32,044 nt of DNA. Source: Acidobacteriota bacterium (GTDB lineage Bacteria > Acidobacteriota > Thermoanaerobaculia > UBA5066 > Gp7-AA6). Each line of letters starts with the position of its first letter. The stretch's first letter is position 1. The stretch covers positions 35,374 to 67,417 of the forward strand of contig QHVV01000111.1 of NCBI GenBank assembly GCA_003222385.1, written 5' to 3'. A model generated the notes under the pieces. That model did not search any database, was not told where the DNA came from, and saw nothing but the letters and a program-made list of their open reading frames with translations. The translations under genes and the position numbers were made by a program. This document shows positions 8,217 through 17,592 of the stretch, one piece after another.

Positions 8217-9367
8217 CCGTGGAGCGCCCCGCTTTCACCCTCGGCGTGGAGGAGGAGTTCCAGATCATCGATCCGGAGACGCGCGAGCTGCGCTCTCACG
8301 TGCAGGAGATCCTGGACGAGGGCAAGCGGCTCTTGAAGGAACGTGTCAAGCCGGAGATGCACCAGTCGGTCATGGAGATCGGGACCGGTATCTGCCGGGA
8401 CGTTTCGGAGGTCCGTCGCGACGTCTCCGAGCTCCGCGGCGAGATCATCTCGCTCGCCTCGCGGCAGGGCATGCGCGTCGCCTCGGCGGGGACCCATCCC
8501 TTCTCGAACTGGGCCGACCAGCTGATCTACCCGGACGAGCGATATACGGCGATCGTCCAGGAGATGCAGCTCGTCGCCCGGGCGAACCTGATCTTCGGGC
8601 TTCACGTTCACGTCGGGATTTCCGACCGGGCGCTCGCCTTTCAGATCATGAACGAGGCGCGTTATTTCCTCCCGCACCTGCTGGCGCTCTCGACGAGCTC
8701 CCCGTTCTGGCTCGGCCGGAACACGGGCCTGAAGAGCTACCGCACGAAGGTCTTCGAGAGGTTTCCGCGCACCAACATCCCGGAGGTCTTCGAGTCGCCC
8801 GCGGATTTCGACGAATACGTCCGGATCCTCGTCAAGACGAACTGCATCGACAACGGAAAGAAGATCTGGTGGGACGTGCGCCCGCACCCTTTCTTCGAAA
8901 CGATCGAGTTCCGCGTGTGCGACGTCCCGATGCGGCTCGACGAGACGGTGGCGCTGGCCGCGCTGACCCAGGCCATCTGCGCGAAGCTCTTCAAGCTGCG
9001 CGAGAAAAACCTGGGCTGGCGGAGTTACCGCCGCGCCTTCCTGCTGGAGAACAAGTGGCGCGCCGCCCGCTACGGCATCGAAGGCAAGCTGATCGACTTC
9101 GGCAAGGAGATCGAGGTTCCCTTCCGGGAGCTGGTGGAAGAGATGCTCGAGTTCGTGGACGACGTGGTCGACGAGCTCGGCAGCCGCAAGGAAGTCGAAT
9201 CGATCCGCTGGATCCTCGAGAACGGCAGCGGCGCCGATCGGCAGCTTGCTGTTTTCCACGAGACCGGCGAAGATCTACGCAAGGTCGTGGATTTCATCTG
9301 CGACGAGACGGCGCACGGACTGGAATCCCCGGCGTCCGGAAATACGGCAGCGATCGGAGGAGCATGA
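8213..9367 (+). CDS. Carboxylate-amine ligase, GCS2 family (YbdK-like)
   Basis: A 384-residue member of the glutamate-cysteine ligase family 2. The N-terminus FTLGVEEEFQIIDPETREL is the hallmark, with the metal-binding acidic residues. MEIGTGIC, SAGTHPFSNW, FGLHVHVGISD and the Arg-containing ETIEFRVCDVPMRLDE stretch follow, all typical of the family. E. coli YbdK has weak glutamate-cysteine ligase activity, but many relatives use other substrates, so gamma-glutamylcysteine formation should not be assumed. The start was chosen at the ATGA overlap with the preceding gene; an open frame extends upstream but would overlap the ATP-grasp gene without reason. The next gene also begins at an ATGA overlap. 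Confidence 0.92.
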   Translation: MTVERPAFTLGVEEEFQIIDPETRELRSHVQEILDEGKRLLKERVKPEMHQSVMEIGTGICRDVSEVRRDVSELRGEIISLASRQGMRVASAGTHPFSNWADQLIYPDERYTAIVQEMQLVARANLIFGLHVHVGISDRALAFQIMNEARYFLPHLLALSTSSPFWLGRNTGLKSYRTKVFERFPRTNIPEVFESPADFDEYVRILVKTNCIDNGKKIWWDVRPHPFFETIEFRVCDVPMRLDETVALAALTQAICAKLFKLREKNLGWRSYRRAFLLENKWRAARYGIEGKLIDFGKEIEVPFRELVEEMLEFVDDVVDELGSRKEVESIRWILENGSGADRQLAVFHETGEDLRKVVDFICDETAHGLESPASGNTAAIGGA

Positions 9368-10380
9368 GCACCGGCAATGGCAACGGCAACGGCTACGATC
9401 TGGCGCCCGGGGCGCGCAACGCCATTCGGACCTGCCTGAAGGTCGCGCCGGAGGAGCGCGCCGTCATCGTCACCGACTTGGAGACTCTGCCGGTCGCCGA
9501 GAGCCTGGCCGCCGAAGTGCGCGCCGTCGGGGCGCCCCTCGAGACGTTCGTCCTGGAGGACTATGGCAACCGCCCGATGCTCGCGCTCCCGGCCGCGATC
9601 TGCGACGCGCTGGAGCGCGCCCAGGTCTCGATCTACGCGGCCCAGCCGCAGCCGGGCGAGCTCTCCTCGCGCCGGGAGCTGACCGCGATCGTGAACCGCC
9701 GCCGGATGCGGCACGCGCACATGGTTTACATGACGCCGAGGATCATGGCCGAGGGGATGCGGGCGGACTTCAAGGTCGTCGACGCGATCTCGACCCGGGT
9801 CCGCGACCGCGCCGTCCAGGCGGAGACGATCCGCGCCCGATCGCGCGCGGGCAGCGACCTCCGGGCGACCTTCGACCCGGCCGTCCGCTGGCTGAAGACG
9901 AGCGGCCTGATCACGCCGGAAAAGTGGGCCAACCTGCCGGGAGGCGAAGTTCTGACCGCCCCGGCCCGCGTGGACGGCGTCTACGTCGTGGACGGAGTCC
10001 TCGGCGACTACCTCTGCGCGCGATACGGAGACATCGAGAAAACGCCGCTCACCGTCTGGATCGAGAACAGCCGGATCGCCGACGCGCAGTGCGCCCGGAC
10101 CGAAGTCCGCGACGACTTCCTGGCCTACACGCGCACGGAAGAGAACTCGGATCGGGTCGGCGAGTTCGCGATGGGCACTAACGTCGCCGTCCAGTCGATC
10201 ATCGGCAACATCCTCCAGGACGAAAAATTGCCCGGCCTCCATCTCGCCTTCGGGCACACGTACGCCGAGCACACCGGCGCCTCCTGGAGCTGCCGCACGC
10301 ACTTAGACGTCGTGGGGCGCCACTTCGACGTGTGGTTCGACGACGACCAGGTGATGGCGGACGGGAAATTCCTCATCTGA
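9364..10380 (+). CDS. M29-type (AmpS-like) metalloaminopeptidase
   Basis: A 338-residue protein, slightly shorter than typical M29 aminopeptidases of about 400. All metal ligands expected for the family can be picked out: Glu195 in NLPGGEVLTAP, Glu267 in RVGEFAMGTN, His298 in LAFGHTY, and His313/Asp315 in RTHLD. These enzymes remove N-terminal residues from peptides using a two-metal centre. The protein starts with a flexible Gly/Asn run. It is coupled by a 4-nt overlap to the GCS2 ligase and followed 13 nt later by an ATP-grasp-like gene. Placement between ligases suggests a role in maturing or trimming a ligase product, or in recycling its amino acids; that is inference. Confidence 0.85.
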   Translation: MSTGNGNGNGYDLAPGARNAIRTCLKVAPEERAVIVTDLETLPVAESLAAEVRAVGAPLETFVLEDYGNRPMLALPAAICDALERAQVSIYAAQPQPGELSSRRELTAIVNRRRMRHAHMVYMTPRIMAEGMRADFKVVDAISTRVRDRAVQAETIRARSRAGSDLRATFDPAVRWLKTSGLITPEKWANLPGGEVLTAPARVDGVYVVDGVLGDYLCARYGDIEKTPLTVWIENSRIADAQCARTEVRDDFLAYTRTEENSDRVGEFAMGTNVAVQSIIGNILQDEKLPGLHLAFGHTYAEHTGASWSCRTHLDVVGRHFDVWFDDDQVMADGKFLI

Positions 10381-10393
10381 CCGCGGACGTGAG

Positions 10394-11596
10394 GTGATCC
10401 CGGAGCTCCGCCGCGCCTACAACGCCGCTTTCACACAACAGAAGTACGACGAGTACCGCCGCCGACTCGAGGCGGAAGCGGGATGCCGGATCGAGTTCCG
10501 GCTCTGCGAAACCCCGATCTTCCTGCCTCCCGAATTGCGCGACGAAATGGTCCGGTCCGCGACCGAGATCTGGGCGGAGCTCTCGACGCCGGAGAACCTG
10601 CGCCGCTCCTGCGAAGCGGTGCCTCCCCCGCTGGACGTCCCCGGCTCCGGCGATCACCCTCTCTTCGCGCAGGCGGATTTCGCTGTCACGCGGGACGGTC
10701 CGGAAGGGGCGCTGGCCGCCAAACTGATCGAGCTGCAGGGGTTCGCCTCGCTCTACGCTTTTCAGCTGGTCCAGTCCCGGGAGCTGCTGCGGATGAGCCC
10801 GGGCGGCGAGCGGCTCGACTTCTACCTTTCGGGGCTCGACGAGGCCGGTTACGTTCGCGTCCTGGGAGAAGCGATCTCGGACAGTCTCCCCCCCGAGAAC
10901 GTCGTCCTCATGGACATCGATCCCCCTTCCCAGAAGACATTCATCGACTTCGCCCTGACCGAGAAGCTCTGGGGCGTGCGGCCCGTCTCCGTGATGGACA
11001 TCGAGAAACGCGGGCGGGAGCTCTGGTATCGCCGGAACGGCAAACCCACGCGGATCCTGCGCATCTACAACCGGCTCATCTTCGACGAGCTCTTCGCGAA
11101 GAGGATCTCGATCCCGATCGACTTCACGCAACCTCTGGACGTCTCCTGGGCCGGCCATCCGAACTGGTACTTCCGGTGGAGCAAGCACTCGCTCCCGGTG
11201 CTTCGACACCCGGCCGTGCCCGAAGCCCGCCTGCTTTCGGACCCGGCCGGGCTCCCGCGCGATCCGGAGAACTGGGTCGTCAAACCGCTTTTTTCCTTCG
11301 CCGGGTCGGGAGTGAAAATGGACGTGACGCGGGCGGATCTGGACGCCATCCCGCGGGAGGAATGGAGCCGGACGCTCCTGATGCGGAAGGTCTTCTACGC
11401 GCCGGTCATCGAAACCACCGACGGCGCCGCGTCGAAGTGCGAGATCCGGATCATGTTCGTGTGGCGCGACGGGAAGCCCCTGCCGGTCACGACCCTCGCG
11501 CGCCTCTCTCAGGGCCGGATGATGGGAGTCGCGTTCAACAAAGACCGGACGTGGGTGGGATCGAGCGGATGTCTCTGGCCGAGGTCGTCCGAATAG
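10394..11596 (+). CDS. Divergent ATP-grasp-like protein, fourth gene of the ligase cluster
   Basis: A 400-residue protein from a GTG start, 13 nt after the peptidase. The C-terminal third has ATP-grasp features: ENWVVKPLFSFAGSGVKMDV (Lys plus Gly-rich loop, as in glutathionylspermidine-synthase-like ligases), LMRKVFYAPVIETTDG, SKCEIRIMFVW with the acidic/Arg metal pair, and GVAFNKDRTWVGSSG. The N-terminal two-thirds holds LIELQGFASLYAFQLVQSR and VVLMDIDPPSQKTF, conserved-looking but not assigned to a named domain. The early placement of the substrate-like region suggests a circularly permuted ATP-grasp. Function is probably a second ligation in the pathway. The stop is one base from the convergent DUF5655 gene. 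Confidence 0.6.
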   Translation: MIPELRRAYNAAFTQQKYDEYRRRLEAEAGCRIEFRLCETPIFLPPELRDEMVRSATEIWAELSTPENLRRSCEAVPPPLDVPGSGDHPLFAQADFAVTRDGPEGALAAKLIELQGFASLYAFQLVQSRELLRMSPGGERLDFYLSGLDEAGYVRVLGEAISDSLPPENVVLMDIDPPSQKTFIDFALTEKLWGVRPVSVMDIEKRGRELWYRRNGKPTRILRIYNRLIFDELFAKRISIPIDFTQPLDVSWAGHPNWYFRWSKHSLPVLRHPAVPEARLLSDPAGLPRDPENWVVKPLFSFAGSGVKMDVTRADLDAIPREEWSRTLLMRKVFYAPVIETTDGAASKCEIRIMFVWRDGKPLPVTTLARLSQGRMMGVAFNKDRTWVGSSGCLWPRSSE

Positions 11597-11597
11597 G

Positions 11598-12011
11598 CTA
11601 GGACTGGAGGCGGTAGGCCGCGGCGAGCCAGCCCATGACGACGTCGTCCAAATCGGCGAGCGACTCGATGACGACGGAGTGCTCGAACTTCGCCGGGCCG
11701 AGCCGCTCGATGTGGACGATCCGGCCGTCCGCGATCCTTCGCGTGCTCAGGAATCCCACGCGGAGAAAGTTGCCCCGCACCGTCACGTCTCCGAAGTGGT
11801 GCCGGGCGACCAGGTTGATCGAGGTTTTCACCGGATCGACCTTCACCGGGCCGAGCTCGCGGAGGCGCTCGACCAGCTCGTCGAAGATCCCGCGAAGCTC
11901 CGGATCCCTTCCGCGGAAGTGCTCGTCGAGTCCCTTGATCCGCCAGAGCGGGGAGTTAGAGGTCAGGTCTCCACTTGCCACATCGCCTCGCGATGATGGC
12001 GAGGATCTCAT
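11598..12011 (-). pseudogene. DUF5655 domain protein, probably 5'-truncated by a REPIN-like element
   Basis: The frame encodes a full DUF5655 domain: GLDEHFRGRDPELRGIFDEL, then GPVKVDPVKTSINLVARHHFGDVTV, LRVGFLSTRRI, and VVIESLADLDDVVMGWLAAAYRLQS at the C-terminus. DUF5655 is uncharacterised. Full-length relatives, as I recall them, often carry an N-terminal Cys-rich (CxxCG) segment; here the frame upstream of LWRIKGLDEHF instead runs into a 94-bp inverted-repeat element (11959-12052) that even supplies the only nearby ATG (12009-12011). No other ATG, GTG or TTG start lies between the element and the domain. So either the gene lost its N-terminus or it uses a start inside the element, giving 137 residues. 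It converges on the ligase cluster. Confidence 0.6.
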
Positions 12012-12052
12012 CACCCGGTCGCCACTCCGGCGATCGGTGAAGAACTGACCCC
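11959..12052. repeat. REPIN-like element (inverted ends plus two hairpins)
   Basis: A 94-bp element bounded by imperfect inverted ends of 16 bp (13 of 16 match): GAGGTCAGGTCTCCAC on the left, and GGGGTCAGTTCTTCAC on the complement of the right end. Inside are two stem-loops: CCTCGC/GCGAGG around a 7-nt loop (11986-12004), and a longer one with arms CACCCGGTCGCC and GGCGATCGGTG (12012-12039). Such paired-hairpin elements are typical of REPINs mobilised by REP-associated tyrosine transposases; no such transposase is in the window. It fills the space between the esterase stop and the DUF5655 coding region. Confidence 0.55.
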
Positions 12053-12061
12053 TCTTTTTGT

Positions 12062-12775
12062 TCAGGGAACGTAGCTCCGGATCTGGATCCTCCACCACGG
12101 CCAGTCGTGGCCGTACGGCGCATCCCAGATGTCGCCGCGATGGCGGATCCCTTTCTCGCGAAGGATCCGGATCATGTCCGCCGTGCCCGAGAGGATGTTG
12201 TCGACCTGGCCCGTGACGATCGCGATGTCCATCTGTGAAAGGCGCTCGACCCACTCCGCGTTCATGTTCGGGACGTATGCCGTCGGGCAGTGGAAGTACG
12301 CCGTGTCGTTCCAGTAGCCGTCCAGGAAGGAATGGATGTCGTACTTCCCCGAGAACCCGACGGTCTTGTCGACGGCGTCGGGATGGCGGAAGGCGAAATT
12401 GACGGCGTGGTACGCGCCGAACGAAGCGCCGAGCGTGCCGACCTTCGCCGCCGAGCGGGTCTTGTCCCGGATCCACGGGACGACTTCCCGATAGACGTAG
12501 CCGTCGTACTGGTCGTGCCGCGCCAGCCGCTCGGCCGGGTGACGCGAGCGGGCGTAGAGGCTCTCCTCGTCGACGCCGTCCACGCAGGCGACCTGGATCG
12601 CTCCTCCCTCGATGAGATCGCGCACCGCGCCGATCAGCCCGAAGTCTTCGTTCTCGAAGAAATGTCCGAACGAAGTCGGGTACCAGATCATCGGGCGGCC
12701 CGCATGGCCGTACCAGAGCAGGTCCATGCGGCGGCCGAGGCTCGGCGAATCCCAGGCGACGTGCTCGCGATTCAT
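12062..12775 (-). CDS. Esterase-family alpha/beta hydrolase
   Basis: A 237-residue cytoplasmic protein (no signal peptide) of the putative-esterase (esterase D / antigen 85-like) family. The nucleophile elbow is GASFGAYHAVNFA with Ser at its centre, and the C-terminal catalytic His lies in APYGHDWPWWRIQ. Other family marks are MIWYPTSFGHFFENEDFG (oxyanion side), ACVDGVDEESLYA and FSGKYDIHSFLDG. The substrate is unknown. It lies opposite the ATP-grasp/GCS2 cluster, convergent and separated by the DUF5655 remnant, and divergent from tRNA-Pro 64 nt away. A role with the ligases is possible, but opposite strand and intervening repeat argue for caution. Confidence 0.85.
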   Translation of the reverse strand: MNREHVAWDSPSLGRRMDLLWYGHAGRPMIWYPTSFGHFFENEDFGLIGAVRDLIEGGAIQVACVDGVDEESLYARSRHPAERLARHDQYDGYVYREVVPWIRDKTRSAAKVGTLGASFGAYHAVNFAFRHPDAVDKTVGFSGKYDIHSFLDGYWNDTAYFHCPTAYVPNMNAEWVERLSQMDIAIVTGQVDNILSGTADMIRILREKGIRHRGDIWDAPYGHDWPWWRIQIRSYVP

Positions 12776-12823
12776 CTCGTTTCGGACCTCCGGGCGGCTG
12801 ACCGGCAGGGATCGGCTGCGTGG

Positions 12824-12829
12824 GATAAT
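12824..12829 (+). promoter_or_regulatory. -10 box of tRNA-Pro
   Basis: GATAAT lies 11 nt before the first tRNA base, a normal spacing for a tRNA promoter with a very short leader. CTGACC at 12798-12803 is a weak -35 candidate but the spacing (20 nt) is long. Confidence 0.5.
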
Positions 12830-12839
12830 TCCTCCTCTT

Positions 12840-12914
12840 CGGGGCGTAGCGCAGCGGTAGCGTATCTGCTTTGGGAGCAGATGGTCGCCGGTTCGATCCC
12901 GGCCGCCCCGACCA
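12840..12914 (+). tRNA. tRNA-Pro (TGG)
   Basis: A complete 75-nt tRNA with encoded CCA. The acceptor stem CGGGGCG pairs with CGCCCCG, and A73 plus CCA follow. The anticodon arm is TCTGC / TTTGGGA / GCAGA, giving anticodon TGG at 12872-12874. The T arm reads GCCGG-TTCGATC-CCGGC. Its 3' 34 bases recur exactly at 16511-16544, marking this gene as an integration target. Confidence 0.95.
12881..12914 (+). repeat. att-like direct repeat, left copy (3' end of tRNA-Pro)
   Basis: The last 34 bases of tRNA-Pro, from ATGGTCGCCGG to the terminal ACCA, are perfectly repeated 3,630 bp downstream. Tyrosine recombinases commonly use the T arm and 3' end of tRNA genes as attB; integration leaves an intact gene on one side and such a fragment on the other. 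Confidence 0.85.
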
Positions 12915-12958
12915 CAGAGTCAGTTACTTAGCCAACACCGCAACAGCAGGAAGAGGCG

Positions 12959-13132
12959 TCGGTGCACTCACGGTGCACTCAGCGAGTCGGAATCAGTATC
13001 GCTCCATAGGACTCCGTGATAGGGAAGCGCGCGTGAATCGCTCGTCGTGGAGCGACTTTTCGCGTTGTCGGTAGCAGCCGATAGCGCTAGAGAGGATTCG
13101 GTATGAAAGCTCGTCAAAAGGGCTTTGGGAGA
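12959..13132 (+). repeat. Long direct repeat, left copy (~170 bp)
   Basis: It starts with a tandem pair of GGTGCACTCA units and ends in GGGCTTTGGGA. It aligns over its whole length with 16338-16506: the first 25 and the stretch around CGTTGTCGGTAGCAGCCGAT are nearly identical, with a diverged middle. Near its end both copies can form a hairpin (arms AAAGCTC and GGGCTTT here). The terminal CTTTGGGAG matches the anticodon loop of tRNA-Pro, as though this copy once abutted an att site. Confidence 0.85.
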
Positions 13133-13191
13133 AACGACGCGCGAGTGCAGTCCGAGGCTCTCCTTACCGATTTCATCACGGAGTGGTGCAA

Positions 13192-14603
<1,412 letters not shown>

Positions 14604-14607
<4 letters not shown>

Positions 14608-16262
14608 ACAAGCCCGTACTTCTTGTCATTGACGACGATGCGCAGGTGCTCGCGGCGGTGCGCCGCGATCTCCGCGCGCGGTACCGGGAGTCCTATACGG
14701 TCATTAGCGCGTCTTCGGGCGAAGAGGCGCTCGCCACCATCCGCGAACTCAAGGCGCGAGGCGACTCGCTGGCGATTGTGATCAGCGACCAGCGGATGCC
14801 GGGCATGCAGGGGAACGACGTGCTCGCGCAATCCCGCGACGTTTATCCGCTGGCGCGTCGCGTGATGCTCACGGCCTACTCGGACATCGACGCGGCCATC
14901 AAGGCCATCAACGTGGCGCATCTCGATCACTATCTCTCGAAGCCGTGGGATCCACCCGAGGAATACCTGTTCCCGGTGATCGACGATCTGCTCGACGCCT
15001 GGCAGGCCGAGTATCTCCCCGAGGCGAAGGGACTGAGGCTGGTTGGACACCAGTGGTCGCCTCGATCGCACGAGATCAAAGACTTCCTCGCGGGTAATCT
15101 CATCCCATATCGATGGCTCGATGTGGCGCGGAACCCGGACACGCGAAGCCTGCTCGACGCGGCCGGAATTGGCGCCAGCGAGCTTCCCGCGCTGTTCTTC
15201 GAGGATGGGTCCGCGCTGCGGAACCCCGAGCCACGTCAAGTAGCCGAGAGTCTCGGCCGATCGCTTTCGGCCGCCCTCGATCTTTACGACCTTGTGATTG
15301 TGGGCGCCGGTCCCGCCGGCCTCGGGGCAGCGGTGTACGGCGCATCAGAAGGGTTGCGGACCCTGTTGCTCGATCGGCACGCGCCCGGCGGGCAGGCGGG
15401 CAGCAGTTCCAGAATTGAAAATTACCTCGGGTTTCCGGCCGGCGTCAGTGGCAGCGAACTGACGCGGCGCGCCGTGATGCAGGCGCAACGGCTTGGCGCG
15501 GAGTTGCTCGTGCCGCTCGAGGTGACTGGGGTGTCCATCGATGCGGGATACAAGCACCTGACGCTCAGCGATGGCCGAGAGATTGTCACGCGGACCATGC
15601 TGGCCGCGACCGGCATGGAGTACCGCGAGCATCCTGCGCCGGGCGTGGCGGACCATATGGGCGCGGGGGTGTATTACGGGGCGGCTACGACGGAGGCGCC
15701 GGCGTTCAGCGACCGGCGTGTTCTCGTTGTCGGCGGTGGAAACTCGGCGGGACAAGCGGCTATGTATCTGGCGCGCTACGCGAAGGACGTGCAGATCGTG
15801 GTGCGCCGCGAATCCTTTCGCGACACCATGTCGCGGTACCTCATCGAGCAGATCGAAAAGACGCCGAACATACGGCTCAGAGCCCGGACGGAACTCGAAC
15901 GTGTCGAAGGGAACGGCCACGTGGAACGCGTCGCGCTCAAGCTGGACGACGGCGCGAGTCAGGTGGAGGAAATCGACGCGGTGTTCGTGTTCATTGGCAC
16001 CAAGCCGCGAAGCGACTGGCTCCCCGCCGGCGTGTTGCGCGACGCCAGGGGGTTCGTGATCACCGGCAGGGATCTGTCAGTGGACGCCGGGTACGCGCGC
16101 ATCTGGAAGGAGCGCCGCGAGCCGATGACCCTCGAGACCAGCGCGCCCGGAGTGTTCGCGGCTGGCGACATCCGCGCCGGCGCCATGAATCGGGTGGCGT
16201 CAGCCGTGGGCGAGGGATCGATGGTGGTGCGGTTCGTTCACGACTACCTGGCGCTGACCTGA
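14604..16262 (+). CDS. Response regulator fused to thioredoxin-reductase-like FAD oxidoreductase
   Basis: A 552-residue fusion. Residues 4-130 are a receiver domain with Asp62 ([10 protein letters not shown]) as phospho-acceptor, Thr90 (MLTAYSD) and Lys113 (LSKPWD). Residues 143-218 resemble a thioredoxin/glutaredoxin-like fold, but the active-site position reads WSPRS with no cysteines. From 228 a thioredoxin-reductase-like FAD/NAD(P)H domain follows: [10 protein letters not shown] (234-240), [27 protein letters not shown] (NADPH) and FAAGDIRAG (FAD). The redox CxxC expected near 360 is AATT, so classical thioredoxin reduction is unlikely. Such fusions next to cNMP-kinases recur in several soil phyla. 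Start is GTG, overlapping the kinase stop. A hairpin follows at 16284. Confidence 0.92.
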
Positions 16263-16283
16263 ATCGTGGAGCTGCATCGATCA

Positions 16284-16301
16284 GCACCTGGTATCAGGTG
16301 C
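16284..16301 (+). terminator. Hairpin after the redox two-component pair
   Basis: A perfect stem GCACCTG/CAGGTGC with loop GTAT, 22 nt past the stop of the fusion gene. No T-tract follows. It could stop transcription of the two-gene unit or be a protein-binding palindrome of the element. Confidence 0.45.
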
Positions 16302-16337
16302 CGGAACGGCAGAGGCTTCCCGTAGGCTGATTCAGGA

Positions 16338-16506
16338 TCGGTGCACTCACGGTGCACTCAGCGGGTAGGAATCAGTATCGCTCCTTAGCACTCTGTGTAG
16401 AGACGGTGCTGAGAATCGCGCGTGTTGGCGCTGCTTCTTGCGTTGTCGGTAGCAGCCGATTGCGCTAGGTAGGATTCGGTATGAAGCCCGCCAAGAGGGC
16501 TTTGGA
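16338..16506 (+). repeat. Long direct repeat, right copy (~170 bp)
   Basis: It matches 12959-13132 in the same orientation, including the double GGTGCACTCA unit and the conserved GTTGTCGGTAGCAGCCGAT block. Its terminal hairpin has arms AAGCCC and GGGCTT, with sequence changes relative to the left copy that keep pairing. It runs directly into the 34-bp att copy, so this is the true right end of the element. The 363-bp stretch from 16263 to 16625 holds only this repeat, the hairpin and the att copy; no gene is seen. Confidence 0.85.
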
Positions 16507-16510
16507 GCAT

Positions 16511-16544
16511 ATGGTCGCCGGTTCGATCCCGGCCGCCCCGACCA
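16511..16544 (+). repeat. att-like direct repeat, right copy (tRNA-Pro 3' fragment)
   Basis: It is identical over 34 bp to the 3' end of tRNA-Pro at 12881-12914. Upstream bases (TTTGGAGCAT) only partly match the anticodon arm, so the fragment cannot fold as a full tRNA. It is the expected footprint of site-specific integration. Confidence 0.85.
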
Positions 16545-16625
16545 GCCGCTCTCTCGCTTTTCCTTTCCTCTCCGCCAGTTACGCCGCGGCACGCCTTTCG
16601 CAGTTCGAGCTCTCCCGGAGAGACG

Positions 16626-17570
16626 ATGCGGCGGTTTCCGGGAGTCGTTCTTGTCTGTCTTGCGGGAGCCGCGGCCTTCCCGAGCGCGAGACTGTCTGCC
16701 CAGCCCATTCTCGTCGGAGACGAGCTCGACTACACCGTCCGGCGCGGCGACACGCTCGCCGGCATCGGGGCGCGGTTCGCGGTCGCCGCGGAAACTCTCG
16801 CGGCGCACAACGGGCTGTCGCGGACGAGACGGCTCGTCGCCGGGAAGAGACTCCACGTCGACAACCGCCACATCGTCCCGAAGACATTGCCGAACGGAAT
16901 CCTCATCAACCTCCCGCAGCGCCTTCTCTTCTACTTCGTGGGAGGCCGCCTCGAGTCCTGGTATCCGGTCGCGCTGGGACAGCCGGGCAGCTGGCAGACC
17001 CCGACCGGCTCCTACCGGGTCCTCGCGAAGGAGAAAGATCCGGTGTGGGAGGTCCCGAGCTCGATCCAGCAGGAGATGCGCCGCAACGGCGAGAAAGTCC
17101 GAACGCGGGTGCCGCCGGGTTCCGACAATCCGCTGGGAAGGTTCCGGCTGCGCCTTTCGCTCGAGTGCTGCGGAATCCACGGCACGAACGCTCCCCAGAG
17201 CATCTACCGGTTCCAGACCCATGGCTGCATTCGCCTGGCGCCGCAGGATGCCGTGGACCTCTTTTCCCGCGTCCCGGTGGGCGTTGCCGTCGAGATCATC
17301 TATGAACCGGTGCTCGTCTTCCGGGACAGACAAGGGAGGACTCTCGTCGAGGTCCATCCCGACATTTATCGCCGCACGGACGGCAACCGGGAAACTGCGA
17401 TGGCGATCGCCGAGAGCCGCGGCCTCGCGTCGGCTTCGACGTCCGCCCGCTGGGAAGAGATCATCCAGGACGAAGAGGGGATCGCGGTCCGCCTTCCCCT
17501 TCGGACCGAAGTCTGGAGCGAGGCCGCCGGGGTCGCCGAGCCTGAGGATCCGGGCACGCCGTCCCGTTAG
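16626..17570 (+). CDS. LysM-containing L,D-transpeptidase (YkuD)
   Basis: A 314-residue exported enzyme. Residues 1-25 are a signal peptide; 35-78 a LysM peptidoglycan-binding module (YTVRRGDTLAGIGARFAVAAETLAAHNGL); 90-228 a YkuD catalytic domain. The active-site signature is complete: His185 in GIHGTN, and THGCIRL with His199, Cys201 and Arg203. These periplasmic enzymes form 3-3 peptidoglycan cross-links or attach proteins to the wall. The C-terminal ~85 residues have no assigned domain. GGAGAG before the ATG is a good ribosome site. It begins just beyond the right end of the tRNA-Pro element and shares a transcript with the DinB gene 22 nt downstream. Confidence 0.92.
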   Translation: MRRFPGVVLVCLAGAAAFPSARLSAQPILVGDELDYTVRRGDTLAGIGARFAVAAETLAAHNGLSRTRRLVAGKRLHVDNRHIVPKTLPNGILINLPQRLLFYFVGGRLESWYPVALGQPGSWQTPTGSYRVLAKEKDPVWEVPSSIQQEMRRNGEKVRTRVPPGSDNPLGRFRLRLSLECCGIHGTNAPQSIYRFQTHGCIRLAPQDAVDLFSRVPVGVAVEIIYEPVLVFRDRQGRTLVEVHPDIYRRTDGNRETAMAIAESRGLASASTSARWEEIIQDEEGIAVRLPLRTEVWSEAAGVAEPEDPGTPSR

Positions 17571-17592
17571 GCCGATCTCGGAAGGAGGTTTC

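Noticed and set aside
8041-10380. 779-codon frame ending in the M29 peptidase
   Set aside because: The part before 9364 is a shadow of the GCS2 ligase. The real start is at the ATGA overlap.
16500-16544. Second tRNA-Pro gene
   Set aside because: Only the T arm and 3' acceptor half match. There is no D arm or anticodon stem, so it is an att footprint.
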